Positions 34,701-49,700 of a stretch of DNA of 64,000 bases are shown one piece after another; the first letter of the stretch is position 1, and every line of letters starts with the position of its first letter. The notes beneath the pieces are model-generated. The model had not been told where the DNA came from. It saw only the letters and a list, made by a program, of their open reading frames with translations, and ran no database searches. A program made the position numbers and the translations under genes. Origin of the DNA: Stenopsyche tienmushanensis (Eukaryota > Arthropoda > Insecta > Trichoptera > Stenopsychidae); contig WACJ01000097.1 in assembly GCA_008973525.1 (NCBI GenBank), positions 434,001 through 498,000 on the forward strand. Direction: 5' to 3'.

Positions 34701-37700
34701 ATATCTACTCTGAGGGAATCTGTTTCTTCGTTTAAAACAGTTAAATATTGGATGGCAGAGTTTAAACGAGGCCGTACGACCTGCCAAGATGAACATCGCA
34801 ACCCAATGAGGGATCCACGCCAGAAATGGTGAATAAAATCCACAAAATGACCTTCGTGTCTGAGATAGCAGACATGATAGGCATATCTAAAAATGCTGTA
34901 TATCGCATGTTGATTGAAAATTTACACATGAGAAAGCCGTATGCAAGATGAGTGTCGCGTTTGCTCACGACGGAACAAAAACAGCGTCTTGTTTGGCGAT
35001 GTTTCACTGCTGAAAAAACACAATGGCTACAGCTTTCGAGCTGAAAGCAGACTATTTTGAAAAATAACTGATTTTGGAAGTCAGGCAACTTGCTGCTGAA
35101 AATGCACGCTCAGCCTCCACACTCGTTGGAGGTATCTTCATCAGATATTTAAATGCTAGTTCGAGTTGATGACTGCGTGAGCCCCCATTTTCGTATAACA
35201 CTATCAATCTGACTGATAAAATTCCTATCTGCTGAGACACGGACTAAAATTCGCAAAATTCCCGATTTACCGACAAATTATTTATTTCCAGTCGCTGCAG
35301 ATGAATACTTATATACTATAATACTTTGATGTGATTCGTAATTATATTACGGAGGAATGCAAAAATTCTGAATCCCGTATCTATTATATTTCATATCGAT
35401 ATTCCCATTATTAAAGTCGAGGTGTAGTAAATACATCACCGGTAGGGAAAGGTTAATATAACAATTTGAAAAACGTATATGTATTGTATATATGTATACA
35501 TAGATTAGACAGCTATACAAATTTAATATAAAAACAATAACGAAAATCTTTTTGAATTTATAAGAACATAGATAAATCAAATTAAAGATGTTAATCTGCA
35601 AGATTTATGAGAATTATTTAAACCAAAGTATGAAGTATAAAAATACATTTATACTATTTTGGATTTTTTATATTATCCAAAGTATTTAATTGCTATGAAA
35701 TAATATTGATTGTAAATATATTTTGTGTTAGTTAAAAAAAAATCCTATGCTGTGTAATGAAAACACATATATACGATTGTTTTGTTGTTTCCACCCCCGC
35801 CATTCATTTTCCGATACGATCTCATGTTTTCGATCACTACAACTTAGAAACAGAAGTAGCAAAAAAAAAACCTAAAACATAACTCACAGAAAGTGCCTTC
35901 TTCAATGGATTTTACTTGGGAAAGTCTAAAAATAACCACACCCCTGCGTGGAGCTTATTTTCCAGGGAAGATTTACGCGACAGGAGTGGACGACGAACAT
36001 TGTATAAATTATATGTTTTCCTCCGAGCAGAAGGGAAAAGAAAATAGTAAATTAAAATAATATTTTCTGCCTTTGAGCGAGCTTTCATTTCGGCAAACAA
36101 GATTATTGCGACGGCGGCGTAAACCTTAGAATTTTTATGCTAATGTGTGCGAGGGGATGAAATTCACACTCGTTCTTTTCCGACGACCCACGCGGAGGGT
36201 CTTACAGCCCCCTGGCCAAATAATATATTCCATTAAGTGTGTTAAAACGAGATGTGCTCGCATACTTGAATCGGATGTTTTTAATGCGGGGCATATGGGA
36301 ACGACCTGGAATAAATGTAGTGTGAATTACAATAAAATGGGAGATCTTTAACCTTTTCCATTTCGCGTGTATTTTTAATTGTATTAATAAATTATGTCTT
36401 TATTCCGTGTCTTGAATGAACAGAATGCTCTTTTATTGATATTAGGGAGACCCGAACTCTTATTAAAGATTATTTTTGTTATTGTTAAGGATAAAATAGG
36501 ACTAGATAAGGACTGTCAAAGTGATGGGAAGATTATGTTGAATAATTAAGGGAATATATTTTATAATGCTGTATATAAATATTTTGTTATTAATAAATTT
36601 AAAGTATTTTTTACTAAATACGCAAATATTTTTGGGTCCACCATAAACAAGTTGTGTTAAGGTTGAATCTTAGCCCTATTAATATCATCAAATACCCAAT
36701 GAAATATTTTATTTCCACGATCCGGATTTGATCCCGAAGCTTTATAATAAGAATCCGGGAACTAATTGTAATATTTCAGCAATACTTAATCACAATCCCT
36801 TTGTTCAATGTTTGTAATAGAAATTAAATTTCTGGATGAAATTGAGAATCATTTAAATAAATATTCCATGATCCAGAATTATGCGTGATTTTAGAGCCGA
36901 ACAGCTGAAGAAACACTCGAAAGTATGTGACCGAATTTTTTGAAATTTTGCCAATCCGACATGAAAATGTATCATTTCAGCGGGGGTTTTCCCGGATTTT
37001 CAATGAAACGGACGACAATAAATTTGTATTCGCGTCTTTAAAACGATTTGACGATCCCTGATTAAAATCGCGACACAAATAACGGATGAAATTAAAGCAC
37101 GCTGCCATTTCGATGGACGTGTTTATCCCGGGGGAAAATTAGCATAAATTTGACGAATTGATTAACATACGAACGTAAAGATGCTGAATTTCGAATAAAA
37201 TATTCCGCTAATTTGGACTCATCCTGTTTTAAAGGATTTGCATTAAATGAATTATTTATCTCGTTTCTTCTCGGAAAATTTACTTCCCTCCAGCGCGATA
37301 ATGTCCCTGGAAAAGAATCAAGACGAACTTTTTACAACGGAAATTCCTCGAAAGCTCGGCGAAAATATTTTAATTATCCCCATTATAAAACGTCCAGAAA
37401 TTATTTTATTTAAAATCGACGTGATTCGTTTTTCGCGCAACATCATGGACCGGTTATTAAAATTCAATCGTTCTTGGTAAAATCACATTATTCCAGACGT
37501 TAAATCATTTTCGGCGGCATTAATTTCGGTATCGTATGTCGGAAATAAATATTTGCATACACGGCGAATATATTATACCTGTCCGACCGAAATTTGCGTT
37601 TGAAGGGGAACGAGGCAGACTTTTTTGACTGACAGGATAATTAAAAAAGACCCAAACAATCGACCTGCCGTACAATGCAAATATAAAGGCAAATAAAGTG

Positions 37701-40700
37701 GCGTAAGTGAGCTAATTATTAAATCCGTCGAAAAACAAAGCGTCCAAATAAAGAGATTCATCGCGCAGCTTTATATAATAGATAAGAAAATTTCTGCAAA
37801 AAATAAAAGCTTATAAACGAATTTAACACCACAAAATTCGGTGACGCCTCTGAGGCGATAAAAAACATTACAACCAGTTTTTTTCCAATGAGAATAATCT
37901 TATGTTTATCGGAATAACTGTCGCTTCAGGGCGCGCGTTTCAAATCGGGAAGTTTCCCTGCCACATATCTGGACAAGATACATCTAATGCGGTTAGCGAC
38001 AACTCACAGCGAAATTATTTATTTTATAGCGTGGGCGATTTACCATCCCCATGTAGTAGCGCTGTTAATCTGAGCAGAATTAATTCGCCCGATTAACAGC
38101 GACATCTTCCGTCTCTCTTCAGGGGCAATGTGTTATTTTAACAGCGCCATCTCTTGTGGCCCTACGGAGACATTGCACCTGCATACCGACGGATCGCTTC
38201 TTGCTGGTTGGGGAGTGACGCGCAGGAGGCGGGGATCGGAGAGAGTCGTCGGTTAGCCTTGGCTGCGGGAGGTCGTCCCTCTTGCAGCCAGATCTCTCTC
38301 TTTCTCTCGCGTGGGAAACAAATAGTAATTTAGAGAAGAGAATATCTTTAATAATCCTGAATTTTCTCATTCGATGTTTGTACTCTGTAGTGAATTTTGA
38401 TAGCAATCGTTTGATTTTATTAGAATTTGACGCGAAACATAATTTTTCCAGGGCTTCAAACTGTTGTTTTTAATTACAGTTTTGGTTCTGGAAAAGTAAT
38501 GGTTTTTTAATTCATTTTTGAATATTTAAAATATTTTTATTTGCATTAAAAACTTATCTTCTAGCATAATTTAGAAAGTTTTATTCCTTTTTTTAAGCAT
38601 TAGACATGCATTTTATTGTCAAATTTACTCCTTTCTTGCTATCTATCCTCTTTCATTTTTGTAAAGGCGACGCTTATTCATTCAATTAGAATTTCTCTCA
38701 TGTCGTGTAAATTAATTCTTTTACACATCCCTATACAAAAAAAATTCAGAGGTGTCAGGTCGTGAGGCTGTGCGAGCCACGGAATAGGGTACATACCTAG
38801 ACAAAGAAATCCAATGGTGTCAGGTCTGGAGGCTACAGTTAAAATAAGGAAAAATTGTCGTGCAAGTATACGTAGCAGATTTGGCCAATTTGAACATTAA
38901 CCCTGACCCTGGCAAACTGGTTCCTCTTCAAATTTAACGACTTATTGTATAATTTGTATGAGATGTAGCATATCGTTGGAAAGTTCAAAACAGTTTCTTG
39001 TTTAAAAAAATTCGAGGTTGACATTTCTTAATCATTTGTACATTTTATGTGACTTTGAAAGTTCAGAACTAATTTTATTTTAACCAATTGCATACAATGA
39101 TGATTTATTTAGATCAAAAATATATTTACAAATACAAATAAAATACAAAAACAGTTATTTCGTGCTATTACGACCACATATTAATAAGTTGTGACGATTT
39201 AAAAGTGAATGTTTGGGCATTTTTTCAAAATATTGAAAAAAAAAATATTTCGACAACCCTGACACTTATGATATATGTGTGAAACATAGCAAAAAAAAAC
39301 TCCCTAACCCACAAAAAATTCCACGTGGAAAACACCCTGACATTTTTGATCTTATTAATATTTTTTCCCTAGCAGATAATTTTGTTTTCATACTTTGGCA
39401 AGAGTTGTTACTTTTATTGCAAATCGTGCTAAGTTTATGCATGCAGTGGCCTTGTTATAATTTCCAACTAATAGTCTACTTTTCATTGTATGTATAATTC
39501 TTGATAGTATGTATATAATTATTAGGAGATAATATGAGCTTTAAGCATGCTTCATTGATGATTCAATTGTTTGCTGCGATGGAAGAAAGCAGTGAATATG
39601 TTCGTGTGGGAGGCTGGGAGAACTTTCTAAAGCTTTAAGCAAAGTGTATGAAGCACCCAATGTATGATGTGGAAGGCGATGTCAATATTGTTTTGAGAAA
39701 CTACACATTGCAATAGGAATAATAAGCAATATCAAATCCTGAAAAACAAAGCGGTTTTCAATTGAAGACAGCTTTCATTCATTAGTTGAGGCTTTATAGC
39801 TTTGGCAAAAAGTTCGAATGAAGCATAAACAATGATGAAAGAACTTAATTTGAAGAATAAATGATTTATTCATCAAAGAATCATCACAAAAATATTGAAA
39901 ACTTATTAACAAAACGAATTTATGTATGGATAACTAGTAGTCGTGCGTGTTGAAATTTTTTTTAAAAAATGATTTAAAAAAATATATTTCGACAACCCTG
40001 ATGCTCAGGACATAGGGTCTATGTGAGAAACGTAGCAAAATACCCTCTCTAATCCAAACAAATAAAATGTCGTTCCATATGCCAAACACCCTGTATATGA
40101 AAGAAACATAAGCCAATCATTAACTGTAACTAATTAACAAGCTGGTCAACACTGATCGATTGTCCGATATGACACACATGTTGTGTCATCGGCCATCACA
40201 GCGTTAAGATGCGTTTATAACATTCCCTGTCTAAAATAGACTATATAAAATAGTCTATGAAATACTTTCGCGATGATTATCCAATATAAGTGTCATCTTC
40301 GAGTTAAATTTACCACGAAGTGCATTTTTCAAAGCGCTTTACGACGCCTTCGCGTTTTCGCTTTCGCCATCGAACATTCGCGCCGATTCTTGCATTCCGA
40401 TCGTTCCTGTCCGATTGCCAGGTCCTTCCAAATTAATTACACATCGTCAGCATCGTCTAAGTTTCGATTCTGGCAGCATCTGTCCGAAAGCGAAAGCTAA
40501 ATCGACATTTTTTGCGTCGATCCGAGCAATTCGATATAGGCGACACCAACTCTGCGGGAGTGTTGAATGGCGGATCTTCCAACTACAGGACTACGGGAGA
40601 GTTTAAAATTAAACTAATATCCAGACGGGCACGCACACGTGTTTCCCCACGCGTGCAATGTCGCCCCAATTGAAAAGTGCGTGCCAACGAAAGCGTGAAC

Positions 40701-43700
40701 GTGATCTGAAGTTTCAAGCCTTCTTAACTCAATCAATTTGAACCTTACACAAATAACATAGATGTCCTATTTATCATATTTTTGCTTTGGCAGAAAATAT
40801 AATCATCCCATGCACACAGCATGATGTGTATTATCCTCCCTGGACGTATTCGATTATTTCCTCATATTTTTCTTTTAGGGAACGGCACGTGTACCAAAAT
40901 ATATTTTCTTACGCACAAACATGGTGACTCGTCATTCTCAGAAAATGTATTATACTTCCTGATGTGCTTTGAGGACAGACTAAATAACAAAATTAAATTA
41001 TAACCCTTTGCACTCGACAAAATAATGGATATATCCGACGCCACGTTAGCAAATTTAAATTAGAATTTAATCAGCCCGAATATGAAACGTATAAGTCTTC
41101 CTAATCTTTAAAGCGCTCGGATAAGTGTCACAAGAAATAATTTAAAATGGTAATTTAAAACCATAGTTTTGACACCCCTATATAAATTAACGCCCTTAAA
41201 CACGCCTAAAAATGTCTTCGTTCGCTTAATTAATTATTTATGTTTCTTAGAGAATTTATCCTATTTCAAATACAAACTTCGTATGAGTGCCTAACTTTAT
41301 ATAGCGTTTTGTTTTTATAACGCGATCTCGGCGCTATAGAAGGATTGACTGTATATACTAGCCACTTATCGGCTTCAGTTACAATCTGATAAATAAATTG
41401 ATGGATCATCCAGAAACTATCGTTTCAATATTTGTATAAGATCAAAAAACGCTAAAATATGTAAAGCTTACGATCGATGAATTGGGTTTTGTTCGTCCGA
41501 AATGCGCTACCATACCGTTCATCGAATTGCAATAAAAACTCGTACACTTATTGCTAAGGATTCTGCAAATAACATAGACATAGTTTAATATATAAAAATC
41601 AATACTTGTTTGTTCGTATTTAATGCGCTGCCATACTGTTCATCCGATTGCAATAAAACTTTGCCAACTTATTGTTTGCACATTATCAAATAATATAGGC
41701 ATAGTAAAATTAACTTATAGTAGATCTTATATATAAAAATCAATGTTTGTTCCTGTGTATAATAAAATCAACAAACGATATTTTTAGAATTATTACTTCT
41801 GTGGCGGCAACGCGCTGGGTATCGGCTGGTTTTTGATAAAAAAGAAACGAAAATATTTGTACAATACATATTTTTATCAAACACTAGCGAGTTGCTAGAA
41901 TTACGTTGTCCCTTGAGAGGGAATAATGGAGTGCAAAGGGTTAAAAACCTTCTTGAATACACGCCCAATAACTCATCAAAGTTTCATTGTAATCGGATGA
42001 ACGGTATAGGAATGTATCTGTAGCAAATCGCACGACAGCACACTAACACGCATTCATTTTTATACATATAAATTATTTAAATATACAAAAAAAAAAATGA
42101 TAGAGTTATAGACTGTTGAAGTGTAAAGGGTAAAAAAGAGCGTGTACTAATTGGCACGATTTTAACCCTTTTAGTTATTTGAAACAAAAAAATATTTTTA
42201 ATTAATAATAATTTTATTTTGAATTTTGAAATTTGGAATGAAATAGTCAATTAAAACTTGAGATATAACGTTAACCGTGTTTAAAAAAGTAGTTTTGAGA
42301 AAAAAGCGTTTAAAGATTTGATTCAGATAGAACCGGCTTAGTTGCCGCCTCACTAAAAAAGCTATAGCTCCCTAAATAATTGGAATTTTTGAAATTCATT
42401 TGGGGGATATATTCTTAAGCGTTTAAACTTTGAAACAATGCACAAAAAAAATCGATTTTTTAAAAAATTCTAGACTAGAACTAAACTTAAAATTAAAATA
42501 CTATTTTTTTATATATTTGAGAGCAACACGGCATTTAACAGAAACCCAACGATCGTGTTGTGTTCTGTGTGGGGTTACCTCTAATTATATTTACGCATTT
42601 AAGGCTAATTAGTCCCGATTTCGTAGAAAATCCCATTGTAAATGTAAGGAGCCCAGCGCCTTAATTCGGGTTATCCATTTTATTCGTGTTGTGAATAATA
42701 TATCAATGATACAGGGTTTTAAGCAACCGCCGGGAATAAAATATGGAGCGACTCTAATGGACGAGATGTGTTAATAAATTAAATACGTAATTTTGGAAAG
42801 CCATTAAGGATTCATGTATACGTGTATAGGGCAAATTGAGCAATTGAAATATAAGCCGCCCTATTGAATTCGATCATCCCATTGAGTATTCTATGTAAAG
42901 AATTCAAAGGACGAACTGATATAAAAGGAACCGCCGAAATAAATAATTTATTCTGTTTTGGGTGTAATTCTATTTTCCGCTCGATTCGATTTGGATATCT
43001 AATATTTTCCTCGGGAAAAAGCCATTCAACTGCTTTATAAATAATTTTCGTTGTTGTGTATTGAGATTTTTTATTCGATGTTTATTAGTTGTATCGATAA
43101 GTCCTTGCCGACCTGACTCCAATGGATTATTATCTTTTTCGATCTTTAACATATTCTCTAAAGCTTAAAACGAAACCTCGAAACGCAACTAAAGTCAATA
43201 AAAATGACAAAATATACTAATTCTTTCATTGTTAATCAATCGGTAAAAACTTTTTGTTATGAACGATTGGATTAAATAGAAAACAGAAATGTAATACAAT
43301 TCAGCTTCAAGCAAAATATAATTATTTATAAGAAGACCCCCAAAAAATGTTTTTATATGGGCTTTAAAAATTATAATTGGAACGTCAAAGGCAGTGTTTT
43401 GAAATAATTTCGCCACTAATGAAAGCTTTCGTTTCGGAGTTTAGGAATCGGATTTCATTGCGGAATGAATTATCGCGAATTTAAGCAAATGTACATACAA
43501 GAAAGGAAAGGTCAAGTTCAAGGTGGGGTTTTAAACAGCCCCAAGCTCAAATTCAACCACATTTTATCGCGTTTTTTAAGATATATAGAGGCCCATTAAA
43601 TGCTACGACCTTCGTTGTTAAGTGTTGCGAGTTTTCCGCTCCACTCGAGCTAAGATCATATCTCGTCGACATAAAGCACCCATCCGACGACTCCCTGTCC

Positions 43701-46700
43701 TTGTTTTATCACATTTTTTTGCTAAGCTCCCGAGACTTAATAATTAATCAATCCGTCGTTTGTCACATCGCCAGAGAGAAAGTTAAATCGGCTCGCTTAA
43801 TTTGGATGCTATTTTCCTCCATTGTCTGGGTTCTTCATGGGATAACAGGAATAGACGACAATGAATAAGTGTAGCGTAATATATAATCGTCTTCTGTGAT
43901 GGTCGGAGCGAAAATAATACGCCCATTAAATTGTGCGCCCGTCGCGTGTCGCGTTTTGATTAGCGCCGGTGAACGAAGCCCGCTCCATAAATACAGAGTC
44001 TTTCAATAGGCACGCTCAAAATTTGTTAGGTTATAACTGCCATGTTGTTAAAGCAATCTATCAAATTTATTTATCAGTACATCCAGCAAATTCAGCCAGA
44101 TTATATGACAAAATCATTGAAATTGGACCTCCCAAATACGTATGGGCAATGGGCGTATAGGCAAAATGTCATCCCCATGCAATGGCGCTGTTAATATATG
44201 TATATTTTAGAGTTGTTGGATAGCCTTGGCTGCGAGAGGACGTCCTTCCTGCCGCCAGATATCTCTCTCGTGATTAATACCACCGAGCAAAGACGCGGCG
44301 GACATTTGAACGATATTGTTGAAATGATTGGATATCTCACACATAGTTTGTTTTATTTATAATTAAAAATTAGGCGTGCTTATTGTAAGACCCTGTGCAA
44401 GATCTTTGGAAATGGACAACAAATCGAACCCTACAAACAATACAAATTACCCGAATTATCCCTAAATACAGATTTAATGCGAAACATTGCGACAATACGG
44501 CGAGGGCTTAGATTAGCGCCAATTTGTCCTTTGACGTTTGGCATATTTTTTATGCGGAGTGACATTAAGGACGGCCTTCAAAAAGGATAACAAGAGATTC
44601 AGGAGGCTTTGATCTAATAATTTGGCAGCTCTGCCAAATATACGACCTTCCAATTTGTCGTAAATTAATCACAAACCTTGACTATCACGGACACGAACCC
44701 TGAACATCGGAAAAAATGCGACGAAAATTCCATTTTTATTACATCATTATCTATCTTATCTCATCCTTTATAAGTTTAATGCTAGTGTCAAGGATTAAAC
44801 GTTGTAAAACAATCGATTGGATGACCTTATTCTATTGATATGGGAAGATTTGAGTGTTAAGTATCGGTAATGCCAAAAATACGTGCCGTTCTTTGTCAAC
44901 TTGGCACTCGTTATAACCGATAAATCAAAAAGTCTTTAACTACAAAATGTTTGAACGTTAATATTTATATGTTGCATAACTTCGTCTAACACCATGATGT
45001 TCCAATTATTCAGCGTTATGCAAAATGCAAATGTAATGTGTTCGCTCATGACGCCTCAAATGCGGCTAAAGCTGTGGATTTCGGTGGCTTTTCGACATAA
45101 ATTAAATCCCTCGTGTCGTGCAATAAGAGCATCAGAGTCGGGGCTCTTATTAAAATTAGTTGCATGTAATGTTATTCATTTTGCTGCAGTTGGATGCACT
45201 CAAAAAGCATAGTAAGTCAGGCGCGGTTATATGCGTTCTGGAACAGTTCCAATACGGTCGAGACTGCAACGCGAACGAACCGCGATTATGGGAATTAAAA
45301 ATGCGGATCCAATTCCCAGAACTTAATTCAATCTGTTAAATTAACCCCTTGGCTGCTGCGTTGTATTTTATTGAACGAAAATTTGTTTAATCGATATATC
45401 GCATCTTAGCACTCTAAGTGTTAAATGCGTATTGGATTTCAACAGGATGTAATTGGAGGGTGTGAATATTGTCTGATTCCCTTACCTGATGGACCCTGTA
45501 GTGACTAGGAATGGCAGTGGTGCCGGACATGCGGCCGCCGGGGAACTACGAGTTGACGATCCCTGGCTGCGAGGACATTGGGGTGCCGCTGGACACCACT
45601 GACGCCATCTGGACCCACCTTTCTCTAAGGCCGCTGCAATAAAGCAAATACAATATCAATAAAGCCAATCAATTCTATGGTGGATTAACCGAGGATTGCA
45701 CACAATGGACGTCTTCGAACCATACAGACTAATCTATGCTATTTAGTTACATTGAAACGACCGCCAAATCTCCATTATTCCCGTAACCACGCGATATAAA
45801 ATTGTGGGCGTATTGTCATTCCGACACTAAAAATAATGCACCTAATTACAATACAATAGAATATTTATCGACCATGAAAAAGCCTTCGATTCAATCAGCC
45901 TTTGTATCGAAATTTGATATTATCGCTTTAAGTATATACATTATTAAACTATTTATGTCAGTTTCGAGCATTTTAAATAAATGCTTTATTCGTTTGTGCA
46001 GCGCTTATCGTCCACAAAAATCCATTTTTTCTCTCAGAAGCGCGCAGCGTGATTCAATCTTGTATATAAAGATCCCTTATTCAGTCATAAATGAACCTTA
46101 ACACTGTTGATGCAATAATGTCCTAAACATGATACGCAAAATAAAATCATGTGATTTTAAATCTGAGCGGGGAAAGAATGTAGAAACAAAATGTCGAGCC
46201 AGACTCGACATAGGACCGCAAAGTGTGTGTCTTCGGTTTTAGCAACAAAATAATGCATTTATTGAGGCTTTCAATAGATAAATTTGGGTTATCATTATCG
46301 ATATGTACAATCATACAATGTACGAGTGTATGATGAGACGCAAGAAATGCAAATCCGATCGCAGCATATGCGGAATTCCTCATCAACGGTTTAATTTCAA
46401 TTACAATCACATTTCGTCCAAATTTATGATGGTAAATCAATTTGGAAGATACCATATCAATCAACAATAACAAAAATGTAGTTTTATTTTCGTTTCTGTT
46501 TTAAAAAGTAATGTTTTAACCTTATTTTTTTTAAATAGTTAAAAATAAAATTTCGACATAAATCCGCTAGGAAAAATAGACAGTTATATAAAAAAGATTC
46601 ATACCAAATTTAAAGTAAATCAGTCAATTATTTAAAACTTGAGATATTATGTCAACTGTGTTGAAAAAAAAAGGATTTCTGAAAAAACGTTTGCCAGATT

Positions 46701-49700
46701 TGTCTGTTATGGTTTTTTGTTTTTTTAGTACGCATTTTTAGCAAGAATTTGCACTTAAATGCAGGTCTTCGAAACGTTATTTTTTCATTTAAGTTTTCGC
46801 TCCGGTTCAATTCCAACCTTTTTTTATGCGACTTTTTTTTGTGCGATTTCGAAGTTATGCAGTTTTTTAAAGCAATTTTTTTTAATTTCATAAAGAGTAC
46901 TTATCGAGATAGTTTGGATAAAATAAGAATTAAATCATCAACACTAACTAAAATTTGAAAAAAATATATAATTTGTTTATTTATTCTGGTTTAGATTTTT
47001 AAAAAAATAGATTTCGGGTTTAAAATTTTACCAAAGATGTTATTTTTTAATTGCCTTATAGTTTTCCAGTTTTATTTTTATTAACTTTTTTATGCGATTT
47101 TGGATATATTCTATATAGCTGTTTCAAAGTTATGCGGTTTTTAAAATCCATGAAACGCATCTTCACTTTTTCTATGTAAGTCATAGCTTTTTTTGTGCGA
47201 TCTCTTTTTGTTTGCGGAACACATGAACTGCACAAAAAAAGTTTTAGTGTATTTTCAAACGATATTTTCGAATCGGTTCAGTTACGGTTCGAAGATCTGC
47301 TTAAATAACCGCAAATTATCACTATTTTGGCAGAAAAATATGAAAAAATCAATAGGAAATGACTTGTATAGATCATTGTAATATTTCCTGATGTTTTCCA
47401 AACTATTATTTGACACTTTTCATTCAATTTATCATTGAATATTATTGGAAAGTTAAGTATTTTGGCATTTGAATAATATTTGCCATTTCTTCCCAATTTC
47501 CTTGGTCACATTCCTCTTGCACAACTCTTTTTATTGGCTTTGCCAAGCTGATAGATCGATAAATTATGTTCTTGAAGCTCTTGCCAAAATAGAATTTATG
47601 CACAAAAAAATTATAAGCGATCAATGTAGTCTTCGTAGATTAAAAATATATATGATATGAGGAAAATTGGTATCTTTTGTAGCAAGATCGTTTGGAGTTC
47701 GTTGACCCATTTTCTGGAGTTATTCCTGCTCCCTAAATTAACATATGTCAACAAGTGCTCGCCTAAAGATAATATTATCATGTCTTCCATTCTCTCTCGA
47801 TATATTTTTATATACGCAATATCTTCTTGCGTAATCCTGCTGTGCGAGAAGATCCTTCGGCGCTGATCACGAATTCGACACAAGCAAATTGCACTCTCGA
47901 CTATTTACTTTTGAAATGAGACCTATCCAAGACTTTAGACAAGAGCATGCATTTGAACTTTGATGATTATGTTAAGTGAACCCAATTTCGTCATCGTTTT
48001 TAACGACCACTTCCCAGGGCATCTCTTGTTTTCGAGTAATTAACCCAAGAACAGGGCTGAGAAGAATCGACGCGACAAAAGTAGTCCTATGCACGTTATT
48101 TCGGACATCTTAAAACGGTACATTTCTTTGAGACCATAACACAATAATGATGTAATGCAACCGTCGATGTCGCAAAACCGGTCGAGTAACTCGACAATAC
48201 AAAAGTACCCAGAACCGGTAAAGTGAACCACATCCCGTGCGAGAAGTTCGAGCGCCGAAAAGAGGCCGCCACATCCCATAATTTCGTAAAAAGACACAAT
48301 AGAAGGAGATCCAGTAGATTTAACCGATAGGACAACTCCGAGCGATGTGAAGTGGGCTTCAAATTCAGGATAATTATTATTTAAAACGCATTAAACGACC
48401 CAATTTGAGGCCAAAAGTCACCAGGTCACGGCGAAATTGACCCGGTTCCTGTAAGACATTTCAATAATGGAATTTCTTGTTGGGAGCATTTAATTATGGT
48501 CCTCTTTGAGACGCGGAGGTATTCTCGATGTAATCGAATTTCGGTACCCATTCTTCAAAGGGCGAATTCGATACTTTTAACGTCGGAAGAGGATATAATT
48601 TACCTTTTTAGGACCCCTTGTAAATAACCCTCTCAAGTACTTTAAATATGCGAATTTAGCAAACATCGTACGTGATGGAAGACTTTTGGACGGGTGGATG
48701 GGGATGGACGAGTGTCGAACAAAAATACTCTCTTCTCTAGATAGCTTTTTATTCGGCGCGAGATTTGGCTGCAAGAAGGACGTCCTCCCACAGCCAAGGC
48801 TAATCGACGACTCACCTTGCCTCCCACCACCTGCACATCACCACCCAACCGGCAACGGTATACGCGCAAAAAGCGATCGTTCTGAAGTCCGATTGGCCCC
48901 TCTCTTTCGTGAACACACCAGATTAATATGCGCCAATATATATATATGTTCAATAACTCACAAAAGTTTCATCGCAATAGGACGAAGGATATAGGAATGT
49001 ATTTGGAACAAACATACTGCACGCTGACATTCATGTATATATATAATATATATATTGATATGCAATTGCGAGCATATATAACTTTGTATACGCTGCTTGT
49101 AAGAAACAGTTGGTACGACCGACCCTGATACATTGTTGCATAATTTAGTCAAAACCAACAAATCATTAAAAGCAACATATGTCCATCGTATAGATTTCCA
49201 CATGTGTTTTTACCTCATAGAGTCTTTGTTGGTATTTTAGATCAACAAGTTGACGATTTCCAGGCGCTTGTGACAACATTATCAATAATTCTGTATTGAC
49301 ATCAAGCGTAAATTATCATAATTTTCGATATTAAATATATATTGAATGTAACCAAAATTTAACCCGAAGGAGCTGCTTGATTATTCTAAATTTAAATTTG
49401 GGGTATCATGGGGGTTTATGCAATCTAAATGATGAAAATTGTGCAAATAAAATATGATTGTTGGACAATTGATGCTATGACAGCATGTAATGAATTTATC
49501 ATTAACGTTGTTACATGAATTAAAATAATGCGTTGTGTAACACTTTAAATGGCGTCAGATGTACATAAACTTAATTGAAAATGTTTGCTTTTATCTGGCC
49601 AAAAATTGGCCATAAATTAGATTGGAAGTCCAAACCGCCAGTCGGACGCATTAAAATGTCACACTCGCGTGAAAACATTCTGAATAGACAGCGGCTCTAT

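Noticed and set aside
45506..45645. Plus-strand open frame reading MAVVPDMRPPGNYELTIPGC, followed by two AATAAA motifs
   Set aside because: It overlaps the minus-strand exon 45486-45633, which has strong acceptor and donor sites and fits the phases of both neighbouring exons; the plus-strand frame has no splice or upstream support.
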